36,601 nucleotides of DNA from Priapulus caudatus (lineage: Eukaryota > Priapulida > Priapulimorpha > Priapulimorphida > Priapulidae): NCBI RefSeq assembly GCF_000485595.1, contig NW_014578345.1, forward strand, positions 19,800-56,400, in the 5' to 3' direction. Shown one piece after another: positions 22,401-35,742 of this stretch; positions within the stretch are counted from its first letter, which is position 1, and every line of letters starts with the position of its first letter. The position numbers were made by a program, and so were the translations under genes. The notes beneath the pieces are model-generated. The model was not told where the DNA came from, did not search any database, and worked only from the letters and a program-made list of their open reading frames with translations.

Positions 22401-25400
22401 GCGCGCACGTATAGTTACATACACAATGGCATAACAACAGAGCGCACTTACAGCGTCTGATCACCCGACGCCGACGCGCACCGCCTGCGTATAGAGGGCA
22501 GCACTCACCGGTGGCGAGGTCGATATTCCGACGGGCTGCTTGCTCTCTGCGTATTCCTGCTGCAGGCTCACGGATCGCTTCCTGAAGTGTCGGAGCCGGA
22601 GTCTGAGCCAGGACCTCGGAGATCACGAGACAGCGCAGTCGGCAAACGCTCTGCAGCCGAGCCGCGCGCGACCCTACAAAACACTAAGAACGTCACTACG
22701 CGAAACGCCTGTACGTCTGAGCCGCTACGCGACCCTACAAACACAAGAACGTCACTACGCGAACGCCTGCACGCCGAGCCGCGCGCGACCCTACAAACAC
22801 AAGAACGTCACTACGCGAACGCCTGCACCGAAGCCCGCGCCCGCCGAACCTCAAACCACCAAGAACGTCACTACCACAAAACACATGCACGCCGAACCCC
22901 GCGGCGACCCTACAAAACCGAAGAACGTCACTACAGGCGAATAGCCTGCCACGCGAGCGCCCCTACATAACACAAGGAACGTCACTACCGCCGAACGCCT
23001 GCACGCCGATCTGCGCGCGACCTACAAAACAACAAGAACTCACTTACGCGAAACGCCTGCACGCCGAGCCCAGCGCGGCGACCCTACAAACACAAGACTC
23101 ACTACCAGCGAACGCATGCACGCCGCAGCACGCGCGCGGACCCCTACAAACACAAGAACGTCACTACGACCAAACACCATGGCACGCCTGCAGCGCCCTA
23201 CAAACGACAAGAAGTCACTACGCCGAACGCCCTGACGCCAAGCCGCGCCGACCCTACAAACACAAGAAACGTCACTACAGCCGAACGCAGCCCACGCCGA
23301 GCGCCGCGACCCTACAAAACACAAGAACGTCCCCATGCGAACACATGCACGCCGAGCGCCCCTACAAACACAAGACGTCACTACTTAGCGAAGCGCCTGC
23401 ACCGCCAAGCCGTGCGCGCGACCTACAAACACAAGAACGTCACTACGCGAACGCCTGCACGCCGAGGCCTCTTGGCGCGCCCCTACAACACAAGAACGTC
23501 ACTACGCGAATGCCTGCACTACATGCCTTCGTCATAAGTTCATTTTTTCATTTGCTCAGAAATTCGGATAAAACTTTTCCAGATTTATTTTTCGCATTCT
23601 CTCCCATCCATTATCATCACATCTTTTATCATTTGGTTTTTATTGTACATATATTATTTATTGTAATAATATTTATTAATATTATTTATATTAATTAAAT
23701 TACTTTATATAGGGTATAGTGTTGATATACTTGATAATATATACTTTGATTTATCACGGAGAAAGATTACAGCCACATTGACTCGCCGTGGACCAGCGCA
23801 CGAATTCCACATGCGTCTAAATCAGAGGATATTGCTCCGACCTGTGATTGCGAGGCATAAAATAGACCCCGCCCTACTCCCGCCGCATACGCTATGCTAG
23901 ACGCGTAGAACCGTTACTAACTATCATATGGAGCGAACGATTTGAGTTACATATTCTATTAAATTCTAGCTATATAGGAACACATGTCCTTAGCCTTAAT
24001 CATCTGTAAATTTAAGCGCGATTAGTCTAATAATTAGCAAATAATGCACGCGCTCGCCGCTATGACCGCGATGTGCAAAACGAAAACGTCAGACGAATTC
24101 TATTTTTTTATCCTCCAAAAAAATGGAAAGTGGGCGGGCTCGTTCTATGTTTTATCCCCTATCCATCAATCACATGTCGGAGAATTTCCTCTTGTTTAGA
24201 CGCTATGTTGTTCGAATTGCGCGAAGTTTGGCCCGCCCGACTATCACTCACCTTTCACGGTGCTTTCTTTGAACTTCCACCATGGCGGAATACGCGCGCA
24301 TCTCAGAACGCTCCGTGCCACCGCGGAACCACCGAGCCTGGCAGAGCAGAGACCAACGAGCAAACGCATGCGATGAGCAATTCAATAGAGAGCGAAGAGC
24401 AGAGAACAGAAGAAAACAATGTTTCCAATGCTGTTCACGCCTAGATGTTGCACGCCTGTAAATGTTTGCTTAGAACAAAAATTTATAATAATTGAAAGCC
24501 GACACAGTTGTTTCACGCCTATCTGGAATGAATGATGTATTGGTGGTAGGGTTTGCACAGCTAATATTGCTGGATGTACGAATTGTTAGTTTTGTATCCC
24601 GATATGTAGTGTATGCTTAGCAACTCGTTGTCTCAACCCAGTGCCAATAAGTTTCTGTCTAAATGTGACTGAGTATTAAAGACACGGAGCTTTATGTTAT
24701 GTTTTTGCAGACGATGCCGAGCTACTTTAGTTAAGAGTGAGGTATGCTGAATTTACATGCCTGAAGGATGTCGACCCATTTTTCGTTAGCTCTAACCTGG
24801 TGATGGGCTAGATTGCCACGCCTAGATACCTGCACGCTGGAGATGTGTTGCACACTAAGATCGTTGCACGCACTGCAAGTGTGATTGCGAACACTAGATG
24901 TTGCATGCTGCAATTCGCGTGTGCTGCCCTGCATTAACTTTACACATTGTCTAATGTACTTTTTTAAAACACAGCCAATCCCCCCCCCCTCACAGTTCCA
25001 GCGCGACTCACACACCGCCGACACCATGCAGAGATGCCAAGTCACTCCTATGTTGAGATTACAAAAGCCTAATTCAGTGACCAGACACATCACACGGGCC
25101 ATAGATCCACGACGTACAAACCATTACTCACCAGAAAAATTGGAACAGTTTGCGTTGCAGAACGTCTCAGAATACACTACATCTAAGCGTTTTGACTACA
25201 GGATAGGGTATTTGCGACACATAATGACCGCGCCTGACGTGCACACTATGCGGCAGCCTAACTTCTGGGTATTAAGTGACTGTTCACCAGTCTCCACAAA
25301 TCCGTGACTCCACCGAATGCCAGTTGTCTAACTTCATATGGGAGAGACACCACCTTCTGTCCGATATATGAGTGCGACAAGCTTAGACGCAAAACGGCGA

Positions 25401-28400
25401 ACGTCGGGGGTGATTGCGCCGGGACGGAGGGCCGTTAAACTACAATTTGTGGTGATGGTTTACTAAGGGGGTTTGTTGCCGCTGGTTTGCATGGCCTAGC
25501 CATTAGGCTGTATTATTAAAGTAAATGAAGACATAACAACTCCATATCTTTGCCTAATAATCAACCAATTTTTAATGAGTTTTAAGTACGGTAAGGGCAA
25601 AATTGTTCCGTTGATTCCTATTGTTGTCGTCCCGCCAGTAACCCTAAAACTTAGAAAATTGGCCTACCATAAAAATAATGTTATCCTACTTAAAAAGGTC
25701 ACTTAAGAGAGTCACTAGGAGGTCACTACAGCGTCAAAAGCCGTCATGTGACGCGCATTTTTCCGATTTAAACATGCAGTAACGATGCCATAATATAAAT
25801 ATAATGTTGCTACATTATTTCTTATGTTTATTTTACCTAGGTAACATATAAGGGCAGTAAATATAAACTATTCATCTTGAACGGTCTACCAGCAGCAAAT
25901 GAAATAGTTAATGAAATCCGCTGACCATGATGGACCATTCAAATAGTTGCTTGGTTCTTGCGGTAGGAGGTAGTTACTGAAAGAAACAAACGGGTACGGT
26001 TTCCAGTTTCAACATTATGTAGAAATTATAAAAAAGTGTTTTTAACAAGCTATAGCACTACTAAATTTATCTAATGGACACAAATATTCTCTTCCTAACA
26101 AATACTTATATTTCTCATAAATAGTTTCTCGATGTTATTAGGGTGGTGTTACCAATAGCAGTGCACTTATGAAACAATAATGCCTAGTACATTAACTCAT
26201 TTATTAACACAAGATTTACAAACCCTTTTATCAATGTTAACGCCTTTGACGAAAATTATTTCGTATCTACACTTGGTCAAAGCTTGAGTAGATATTATAG
26301 CATAATGACACAAAGCGGTAAAAGTATTCGAGCAAACTTGAAAATAACATCACTCACGAGCAATACTCGATCCAACATCTTCGAGAGTCCACGACATTTG
26401 GACTATATAGCGGCGTTTGTAATCTGTTATATCACACATGTTTGTCAACACCCCCATTTTTTATTCAATACATCATTATATGGTAGAACAGTAAGAAATG
26501 ATGAGTATTGAGACTGACGAGCTTACTCATAAATATACCACCACTCTGTTAATATCACACGAAAATAGTATAGTCTAATTCTCTATCCTAACATGATTAT
26601 TTTTGATAAATTTTAATGAAAACATAGATATTTCATAAGTTTTAGTTTGCACTGATGTTTCAGCGGAAGTGCGAGAGTAACGGTATGGCAGACGTACGCG
26701 ATCATATGTGCGTACACAACCATCTATTAAAAACCAATGATTGTTTAATTCTACATAGAGTATTAATAATATTTTACCGCACTCTGTTGGTGACGGACCG
26801 ACCATTACGAGTATTAGCGGGGTGCCTATAAAATGCCCGATTCTCGGTGAGGGCTCATATCATGATACTGGGTATTTGTATAGTTTATTGTCGTTCATGA
26901 ATTAGTTAATGAATTGTGTATGTGCTTTATTATGTTGTACTAGTGTGCATCGAATGCGCGATGCACGGGCGCCGTAAATCGGTATTGAATTGTATTTGGA
27001 ATCCCAATTTGAAGTCGAATTGTATTAATTGTATGTTATTTTAGGTTGCATGTTACGCGGTGCCGGTCACTATATGGAAGACACTAGGCAAGATTATAGT
27101 TCCAGTTGCCAAATGGCGTGTATCGGATCCCCGCTAATGTATCCAACTATAACTCTCATGTATTCTGTATTTCATGGAAAATGTGTTCTATTATAGTTAG
27201 GATATGGAGCTACATTCTATCAGCTTACCGATTAGCTATCGCTCGTTGTGGCACAACGTTGAGTCATTTCTTGGAATTTTTCAACAGATGGCCGCCGCCC
27301 ATCTTGAGTGCGAGGCAAGTACTTTAGCGCGTTACAGAATGTTTTACAATGTGGTATGTAGAATCCAACCATGTCCTAGCGACCTGTAGAGTGATGCTAA
27401 TATACATCCATTCCCTCTTCCGAGTCGTTGGTCGTTTACCCGGAGCCCGGCAGAAGATGGACCTAGTTTCTACAAGTTGTATGCCCCTAATATCATAATA
27501 TCCAGATATGCCCGGTCAATGTCAGTCAAAATGACCGCAGTATCCGGTTGCATACAGCGATCTCTCAAAAATAAGAACAACTTTGAAATGAGAGTTGTAA
27601 ATTTACTGGTTGCATTAAGAAATGGCCGATGGGTGGCGCAGCCTTTGGCCAGGAAGACAGACGTTAATAACGTTCGACCTCGGCCATCTATGTCAGAAGC
27701 AAAGAAGAATTACAAATTGTGTCGCTACCCAGAAGAGGTTTTCTGTCAAACATGGTCATTCTGCCATGGCGAGGCTTCCATGTAGCCATAAACTACACTA
27801 TCCCTCATGGGAAAGCAAATATGATGGATCTGGAATAGATGTGCATCTACTTATCTGAATCGCGGTAGTGTTATGGTAGTGCACCGCCTCACTGCTTCTA
27901 AAGGCAAGTAGTCTACAAACGAGGAGTTCGTGCACATTCGACGGATCATGGAAGCCATAATCCGTACTCCAGCTGGCCAAGACTATCAAGTGGCTTGTCA
28001 GACAATCATGGTTGCTGGTGTAGTAAATAAAGAAGAAGCTCAGTGGCAGTAGTTACACCAGGCGCTAGAAAAGCTTGTCCAGGAAAGGCAAATCAAATGT
28101 CAAGGAAAACTTTAGACAAGCTGCACGCAAGAATAATGCGTTAGACTGGAACAGCAGTTCACCACATTCAAGAATGCAGGCTCGCGTCCCAGCAAATCTC
28201 ACCTGCTTTTGCTTTCTGGGCAGATGACTATGTATGCTATGGTCCAGCTGTCGTACTCCAGTTCATCAGAGCATCAGAGGCACTCAGTGACTGGCTTACA
28301 CCTGTCAGCAACTTCTGCCATGACACACCCCACTTCTTCGCCAGATGGACAGGCCCAAACTATTCCCTGATGTGCTATCCTGTCTACATCACCGACATGA

Positions 28401-31400
28401 AAAACCCAGAGCTGTTGGCAGGCACACCATCCTGCCATTCACAAAGAGGTTTGCTCACTGGCAAAGGCCATGCTGTTCAGCAGGTCTAGTCAGCCGTCTT
28501 GCTGCAGTGTAGACTTGATATGCCTTGTGAGCAATCCATCAACCTAGACTCAAAGGACCAAGGCGTGCATCATCGCATCAGTCAGCAAACCCGGATCACT
28601 GGAACGCTGGTTCTAATAAACCAAGCACGAACGAGCTGTTAGTCAACAACAGCAATGAAGGAGATGCTGGGGCCTGCAAGATTCTGATCGAGTGGGAACA
28701 ACACAAGGGAGGCAGCCCTAGAACAGACGAGAGAGATGAGGAGATGTCAACAAGGCTGATGTGATTCCACAATCACATCAGGCCTCATACAGACCTACCT
28801 CATTCTTTCTGGATGAAGTGGATCAATGACTAGTGAATGACCCTTACCCAAACTTATCAAACATTGCTGCCACTATAGGATAAGTTGTATATGCCACCAC
28901 AAGAGTTACAAAGACGTTACTCTACTGAGCTGCCTATGAGTTAGGCACAGCACAGATGACAACATTTGGGAGAAAGGAACTCAACACCAATGAGGTGCTC
29001 TTTGGTAATGCTTACCCAATCTTCAAGATCAAGACCTTCCACCACATGGCAAAGAAGGCAAGAAAATCAAGACAGCTTGACGACAAAACAATCACTGTTG
29101 CTGTTCTGAGCGTGACTTATTTGCCGTCTTTAAGTGATTTCTGCAAAGTCTAGGGACAGTAAACCTGAAAAGGTTCCTGAGCTATGAACCTCTCGACAGT
29201 GCCCTATGGGCACTCGTTACACTCGGATGGCAACTCAGGAAAACACAAAAGAGTGTGCTTCTCTCGGAAGATGGAGACCATGGGTGGATGTTCGGGAAAC
29301 TTCCAGCCACGATGCAAGGGATGACAACTGCCCACATCTGATGATATGGGGCTTCTTTACAGATGTTAAAGTCTCGTGACGTGTGTCAACCTTCGGAGAG
29401 CTCTCGTCCAAGTCCATCTACCAGTCTACATCACTGCCACCATTGTCTTCAGCAACGGATGCATGCGAGTCTGATGTGTATTCATGCGACCAGTACAGCG
29501 AGCATTTCCAATCATAAGCTGTTTGGAGATGCTGTGCCAAACGGGCGAGCATCCACTGCCCTAGAGATCAAAATCTAGAGCCCAAGCAACACCAAATTCC
29601 AAGCACTGTGGTCTCGAAATACCTATGGCCAATCCATCAAAACAAGACCAATCTGTGTGCCTTCCTGTCGGAAACGTTTGTCACATGCACAAGAGAAGCT
29701 GCAACTCGCGCCAGCCAAATTGTCCTTGGCTTGTGGTTTCAGAGATGGTTCAGAGGCTGGTTCTAGTATCAAAGGACACTGCTGGAGAGCGCCTAGCACC
29801 TCTTCAGATCAGACCACGGAGAAAGCAGTACACTTAGGCTACTGCCTGCTATGCGAAACATGCAGTCGCATGACCACAAAAAGGCATCATCATCCAATCC
29901 CCAGACACAGATTGTAGCTGTCTGTGTAGTCACTCACTTCAACGTTCTCGCCTGCCAACAACTATGGTGCCCGCACTGTGCGTTGAAGGACAAGCCGAGG
30001 TACATCCCCGATGCACAATTTGGCTGCCCCGAGTTGGGTCCAGCAGCTTCTGTGATGCCAATGCCAGCATTCCATCACTTGACCGGATGCGACTTCTAAC
30101 ATTTCACTGAATAGGGAATCGCCAAGAAAAAAGGCCTTCAACCACAATATGCTAGTGAGCTCGCACCAGGGAGCAGGTGTCTCAGCTGCCGGCCAAAGAC
30201 CACCACAAGGAGTGAAGATCATTATCTCTGGTCTGAACGTTTTGTTGCATGTATGACATCAAAAGACCACAAAAGCTGGCACGCAAAAGCCATGATGGAT
30301 CGGTACTGGGCCTTTTCTGGCAGAGGTCAGAAGAAAACGGTGTTGCCGGCCGACTTCAGACAGCGTCCTTCAACACCTAAAGCGGTTCAAACTACCAACT
30401 GTTGTATGAGGAGGCGCACTAGTTGATTTGCAGACAGGACTTACCAACACTCGACAACATAGGCTGGAGCCCATCTCAGATGGTGGCTCTGCCAACCCGG
30501 TGCTGATGACAAAGGAGCCAGCACACAGTGGACTGGTTAGAGCTTACGGCATGTCGCCCTGTAAGAAGTTAGCCCTGTTCGTCGTGCAGATTTCCTCCTG
30601 TAGGACAAAGGGACTTGCCATCCGCTGAAGCCTGTGCTTGCATGCCATGAAAGCTGCCCAGACACCAAACACCATGGCTACCAAGCACCCAGGTAGATGG
30701 CGTCATAATGTGCGGATGAAAACGCAGGTGAATGCAAAGATGATTACATTTTAAAGGCCGCCACATAAGTGACCAGTGGACAGTTCATTACTCTAACAGT
30801 TCAGTGTTGCGACTGATGATATATGACGATGGACTATAATATTGAAATTGTATTGTTAAAATTATAAACACGGTACCAGCTTAAACAGACTCAAACAAGG
30901 AGGTGGATGGCACAGATAAAAGTGCTGGTCAGAATATCAGTTGCTGGAGAACTATAACATTTCATATACTACGTATAAATTGTCACGTCATATTTGCATT
31001 CACTAGTTCCACGCTGCCAGGTTAGCCCTTCAAGTATGAATAGGTTTCATATTTATCTTGTCGACTCCTTAGTTATTGTCACCCTAGTGTAAAATATAAA
31101 CATTAAGCCAAACTCGTAGCAACATATTTATTAAATATTTTGGCCCCAATCGTTTTACTGCCAGGTTTTTAAGAAAAATCCCGTTCACGCCTGACCTTTT
31201 TGTTTTTGACTGGAGTGCACCGGGTTAGTGACCGTCACTTTATATAGGGTATAGTGTTGATATACTTGATATAATATATACTTTGATTTATCACCGAGAA
31301 AGATTACAGCCACATTGACTCGGCCGTCGACCCAGCCACGAATTGTCGCGGAATGTTTGGCGCCCGACTATCACTCACCTTCACCGTGTTCTTGAACTCC

Positions 31401-32847
31401 ACCAGTGCGGAATACGCGGCGATCTCGAACGCTCCTGCACCGGGAACCACCGAGCCTGCACAGAGAGACGAGCAACGATGAGCAATTCATAGAGAGCGAA
31501 GAGAGAGAACGAGAACAATGTTTTCAATGTGTTGCACGCTAGATGTTGCACGCTGTAATGTGTTGCACACTAGATGTTGCACGCTGTAATGTGTTGCACG
31601 CTAGATGTTGCACGCTGTAATGTGTTGCTGTGATGTGTTGCACACTAGATGTTGCACGCTGTAATGTGTTGCTGTAATGTGTTGCACGCTAGATGTTGCA
31701 CGCTGCAACGTTTTGCTGTGCATAACTTTACACATTGTCAATGTACTTTTTAATAACACAAGCCAATCCCCCTCACAGTCACAGCGGACTCACACACCGC
31801 CGACACCATGCAGAGATGCCAACACTTTTCTGAGCAAACTGTAGTGAGGACGTCTGAAATCTGTAGTCCGAGGGTCACGCAGTGACCCAAGTATACTAGA
31901 GGGGTTCGGGACATGCCCCACCGGAAAATTTTTGATTCCAAGATGCAATTTCCTGCGTTCTGGGACCCAAAATGACAAAAAGTTCACACTGATATTTGCT
32001 GCTAAATACATGTAGTTATTTTCAATCATGTTATATCAATGTAACACTGAAACAAAACACTTGAGATATCATAAAAACGATTTTTTTTCGATCGTAATAA
32101 AAATCGTCGTTGCATGCAAACTGGTCGTAGTGGTCAAAATGCAAAGGAAATTCGCATAAAATACGGATAAATCGTAGTGGTTGGCATCTCTGCACCACGC
32201 GATCGCTTTCACGCACGCTTCATAATGATATTTTCGAAAATCGCTCAGAGAATTCTGTTTTCTCGTTCATGCTTGCAGTCAGGAGAACGAAAGTCAATAA
32301 CAGATTTCACTCATCACGACGACTTCACGACATCGGTTTCAACGCGAGAACAAGTGGCGCCCTCTTACGGCAAACGACGAAGTGTTTTTAACAGAAGAGG
32401 ATCAATTTTCAGAAGAGGATCAATAAAAAATTTCACTCATCACGTGACGACTTCCGACGTCTTTCAACGTCGGCCTCGCACGACAAACCAACGAAGCGCT
32501 TTCTACAGAAGAAGCCACACCCAAGAGTCCAACAGCTCACGCACCACGCACGATCTCGCGCGCACGTCGTGGTTGGACAACAGAGGGCGCCACCACTCAC
32601 CGTCCTCGATGGCGTTCTTCACGGCTCTCAGGCCGTCGTGGATGGCATCCTTGATCTGCGTGATCGTGTGCTGGTTCGGCCCCTTGATGAGTACGGTCAC
32701 CGACTGCGGGTGCTTGCACTCCTCGATAAACGTGAACTTCTGCTCTCCCTGTTGTAACGATCGCAAGATAATAACGACGTATTAATATGTTATCAGCACA
32801 TATATATTATACGTATACATATTATATATTATTTAATATACTGTGTT

Positions 32848-32896
<49 letters not shown>

Positions 32897-34521
32897 TATA
32901 TATATTTATATATATGTGTTTATCATGGCATATATATAATTCATACTATAATAGATAATAACAGCACGCGAGTCGTAACTGCTCACATAATTCGTGTAGT
33001 CGCCACCTTCACTACATACACTGGCGCTAAAAACAAGTCGTACAGCAACCGTAGATGGCGCTACTAACATACCGCACAGCGGACTAACAACCAACTGTAG
33101 AGGGCGCTACTAATACCATAGAGCAAACTATAACATACAACAACTGTAGTAGGGCGCTACTAACTAAACGTCAAAGTAATCTATAACACTATGAGAGGGC
33201 GCCCGCGTGCCGCCGGCGCTCGGCCCCGACCTCACCAGCACGTGTTCGTAGACAGAGCCCGGCCTCTCCACATGTCCGCGTCATGGTCCCGACGGAGTTT
33301 GGCCGCGATGCTCCGCAACGCAGAGCGGGATGCGCTCCATGTTGGCGGCGCTTAGCGCGGCGCCAGCGCGAACGATACCCTCGCGTGCGGCATCGTCTAG
33401 CGACAGCGGATCGATGCCCCTGCGACCGGACAAACAATGAACAATGACGATGTAACACGGCACTGCATGCTCTATGACACAGCGATCGATGCCCATGCAT
33501 ACCACAAACATGACAATACGATGTTAACAAAGCGAGCCTGCATATTATGACACGGATCGATGCCCTGAGACGACATACACATGACAGTGACGATGATAAC
33601 ACGCGCGCTGCATGTCTTGACATCGCGGATCTGATGCCTGACAGCACGACAAACAATGACGATGAAAGATGGTTAACCAGCTACGCCGCAATGGTCTATG
33701 ACAGCGATCGATGCCCCTGCAGCGATCAACAATGAACAATGAAGATGTTAACACGAGCAGCATGTCCAGCGACAGCGGATCGATGCCTGCAGAGACAATC
33801 AATGAAATAAATCATGTTAAACACGACGCTGCACTGTACAGCGACAGCGGATCGATGCCCTGCAGACGACACACAATGAAATGACGAGTGTTAACACGAC
33901 CCTGCTTGTAACAGCGATCAGCGGACGATGCCCTGCAGAACGACAACAATGACAATGAAACATGTTAACGACGAGCCTGTATTATCAGCCAGCGAGATCG
34001 ATGCCTGCAGACGACAAAGTTTTTTTCCAATGACAATGAACATTTTAAACCGACGAAGCCTGCATGACAGCGACACGAGCGGATCGATCCTGCAAGTACG
34101 ACAAATATGACAATGAACATGTTAACACGCGCCTGCATGTCCAGGCGAACAAGCGGATTCGATGCCCTGCAAGACGACAACTAATGACAAGAAGATGTTA
34201 ACATGACCTTCATGTCCAGCGACAGGCGGATCGATGCCGCTGCAGACGACAAACAATGACAAGTGAACATGTTAACATGAGGCCTGCATGCAATGGTGAC
34301 GACAACAATGACTATGATGATTTATCGATGGCTTATGAAAATACAATGATGACAAAGGTGGTCATTCACCATGGTCATCATCACCGTACTACGGAAGTGT
34401 ATGACGGAATGGATGACGACCAGGACAAGGACGAGCTTGACTTACTGGGTGACTACTCGCATAGGAGTGTATGCCTAACATTAATGTCATTAATGGTATA
34501 ATAACATATATTATAATAAAA

Positions 34522-34560
<39 letters not shown>

Positions 34561-35704
34561 TAATATATATGGTCATGGTCATATATTAGTTTGTGTTTTA
34601 ACATGTTCATTTAGTAGGGTTAGGGGTTAGGATTTATCAATCATCTAATCATGATAATGATATCAAAGTTGGGAACACGTCGCTAATGAGCGTTGAGCTG
34701 ACTATGGCTGGTGACTGACGATGTCTTCATGATAATGACCATATATATATGTTTGCGATTGCGTGACAGTTATTGACGTACGTGTGACGGGCAGCAAGCA
34801 CTTTGCCTGAACTGAAAACTATTGGCTATTTCTGCCACGCATGTGCCCAGGGGATAGAATCGAGGCAAGTCGTTCAGAAGAATTCTGTTTCTCGTTCATG
34901 CATTAGTCCAGAAAGAACGAAAGTCAATACAGATTTACGTTCATATCACAAACGACCATCCCCGACAATATTCCCGTAACTACGCCATCAGACAGACGTA
35001 GAAAAGAAACAAGGATCGACTGCTTAGTGTCTGTATTAACGCACCTCTTCTCGTATTCCATCAATAGGTTAGCCAGTTACTACACCAAAGTATTATAACT
35101 TTAATTCAACACATATATCAGGCATCGAATTTGGCAATTTGCCTCTGACAGCAAGTAAGGCTGCTACTTGCTGTCAGAGGGGTGTCAGAGGCTGTGCCCT
35201 TTCACAGCAAGTACAAACTGTAGCAACACTCTGACGGCAAATCAATTTGTTCCGGCGGCAAATGCCGTCAGTTGCCGTCGTAAAATTCAATCCCTGATAT
35301 ATGACGATGACAATGATGATGACAATGACCAAGGATCTAAATATAACAAAGAGAGGAAGCGGATTGGCTGTATGCTTTTCGCCTCAAGGGCGCCATCTAT
35401 GGACCATAATCAGCTGAAACGGCTGTGCAGACCGAACCCAGAGACAATAGAACACTAATCTGTTCTAGGGTCTCTGCCGAACCCAAATTTGGGCCAGATA
35501 TGGGGGCGCTTCCTCTCCTTGTTATATTTTGCTCTTTGACAAAGACGACGACGACACTGGTAATTTTGCCCCTTTTTTGGTTGCACTTTGCGTCCGACAA
35601 AAAAAAGCAAAGGCTGAGAAGTGTGCATGAAACCACTGCATACGCATACTCTTGAAGGAAACACCAGGAAGTTGTGGAAGAAGAAGATAATGAACAACAA
35701 CAAT

Positions 35705-35742
<38 letters not shown>

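Larger units (their letters stand above)
22070..23700 (-). repeat. second, error-rich version of the segment 20830-21860
   Basis: It shares, in order, GTGACATCACAGTATACA, CATAAGTTATAAAGTG, TTTACCAGCTGTCAGATATT, the 74-bp duplication, the CCT6 exon, the 56-bp minisatellite (longer here) and the AT-rich tail. Differences are mainly single-base insertions and deletions. Confidence 0.85.

Noticed and set aside
22674-23520. CRISPR-like regular repeats
   Set aside because: Units are contiguous with no unique spacers, the genome is eukaryotic, and the unit is explained by an intron-exon border.
33409-34300. CRISPR-like or satellite origin of the 73-bp array
   Set aside because: There are no unique spacers. 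Each unit matches the adjoining CCT6 acceptor and exon start, so it is a local minisatellite.
34614-34631. Interstitial telomere-like GGGTTAGGGGTTAGG
   Set aside because: Only two to three imperfect units, too short to support a telomeric origin.
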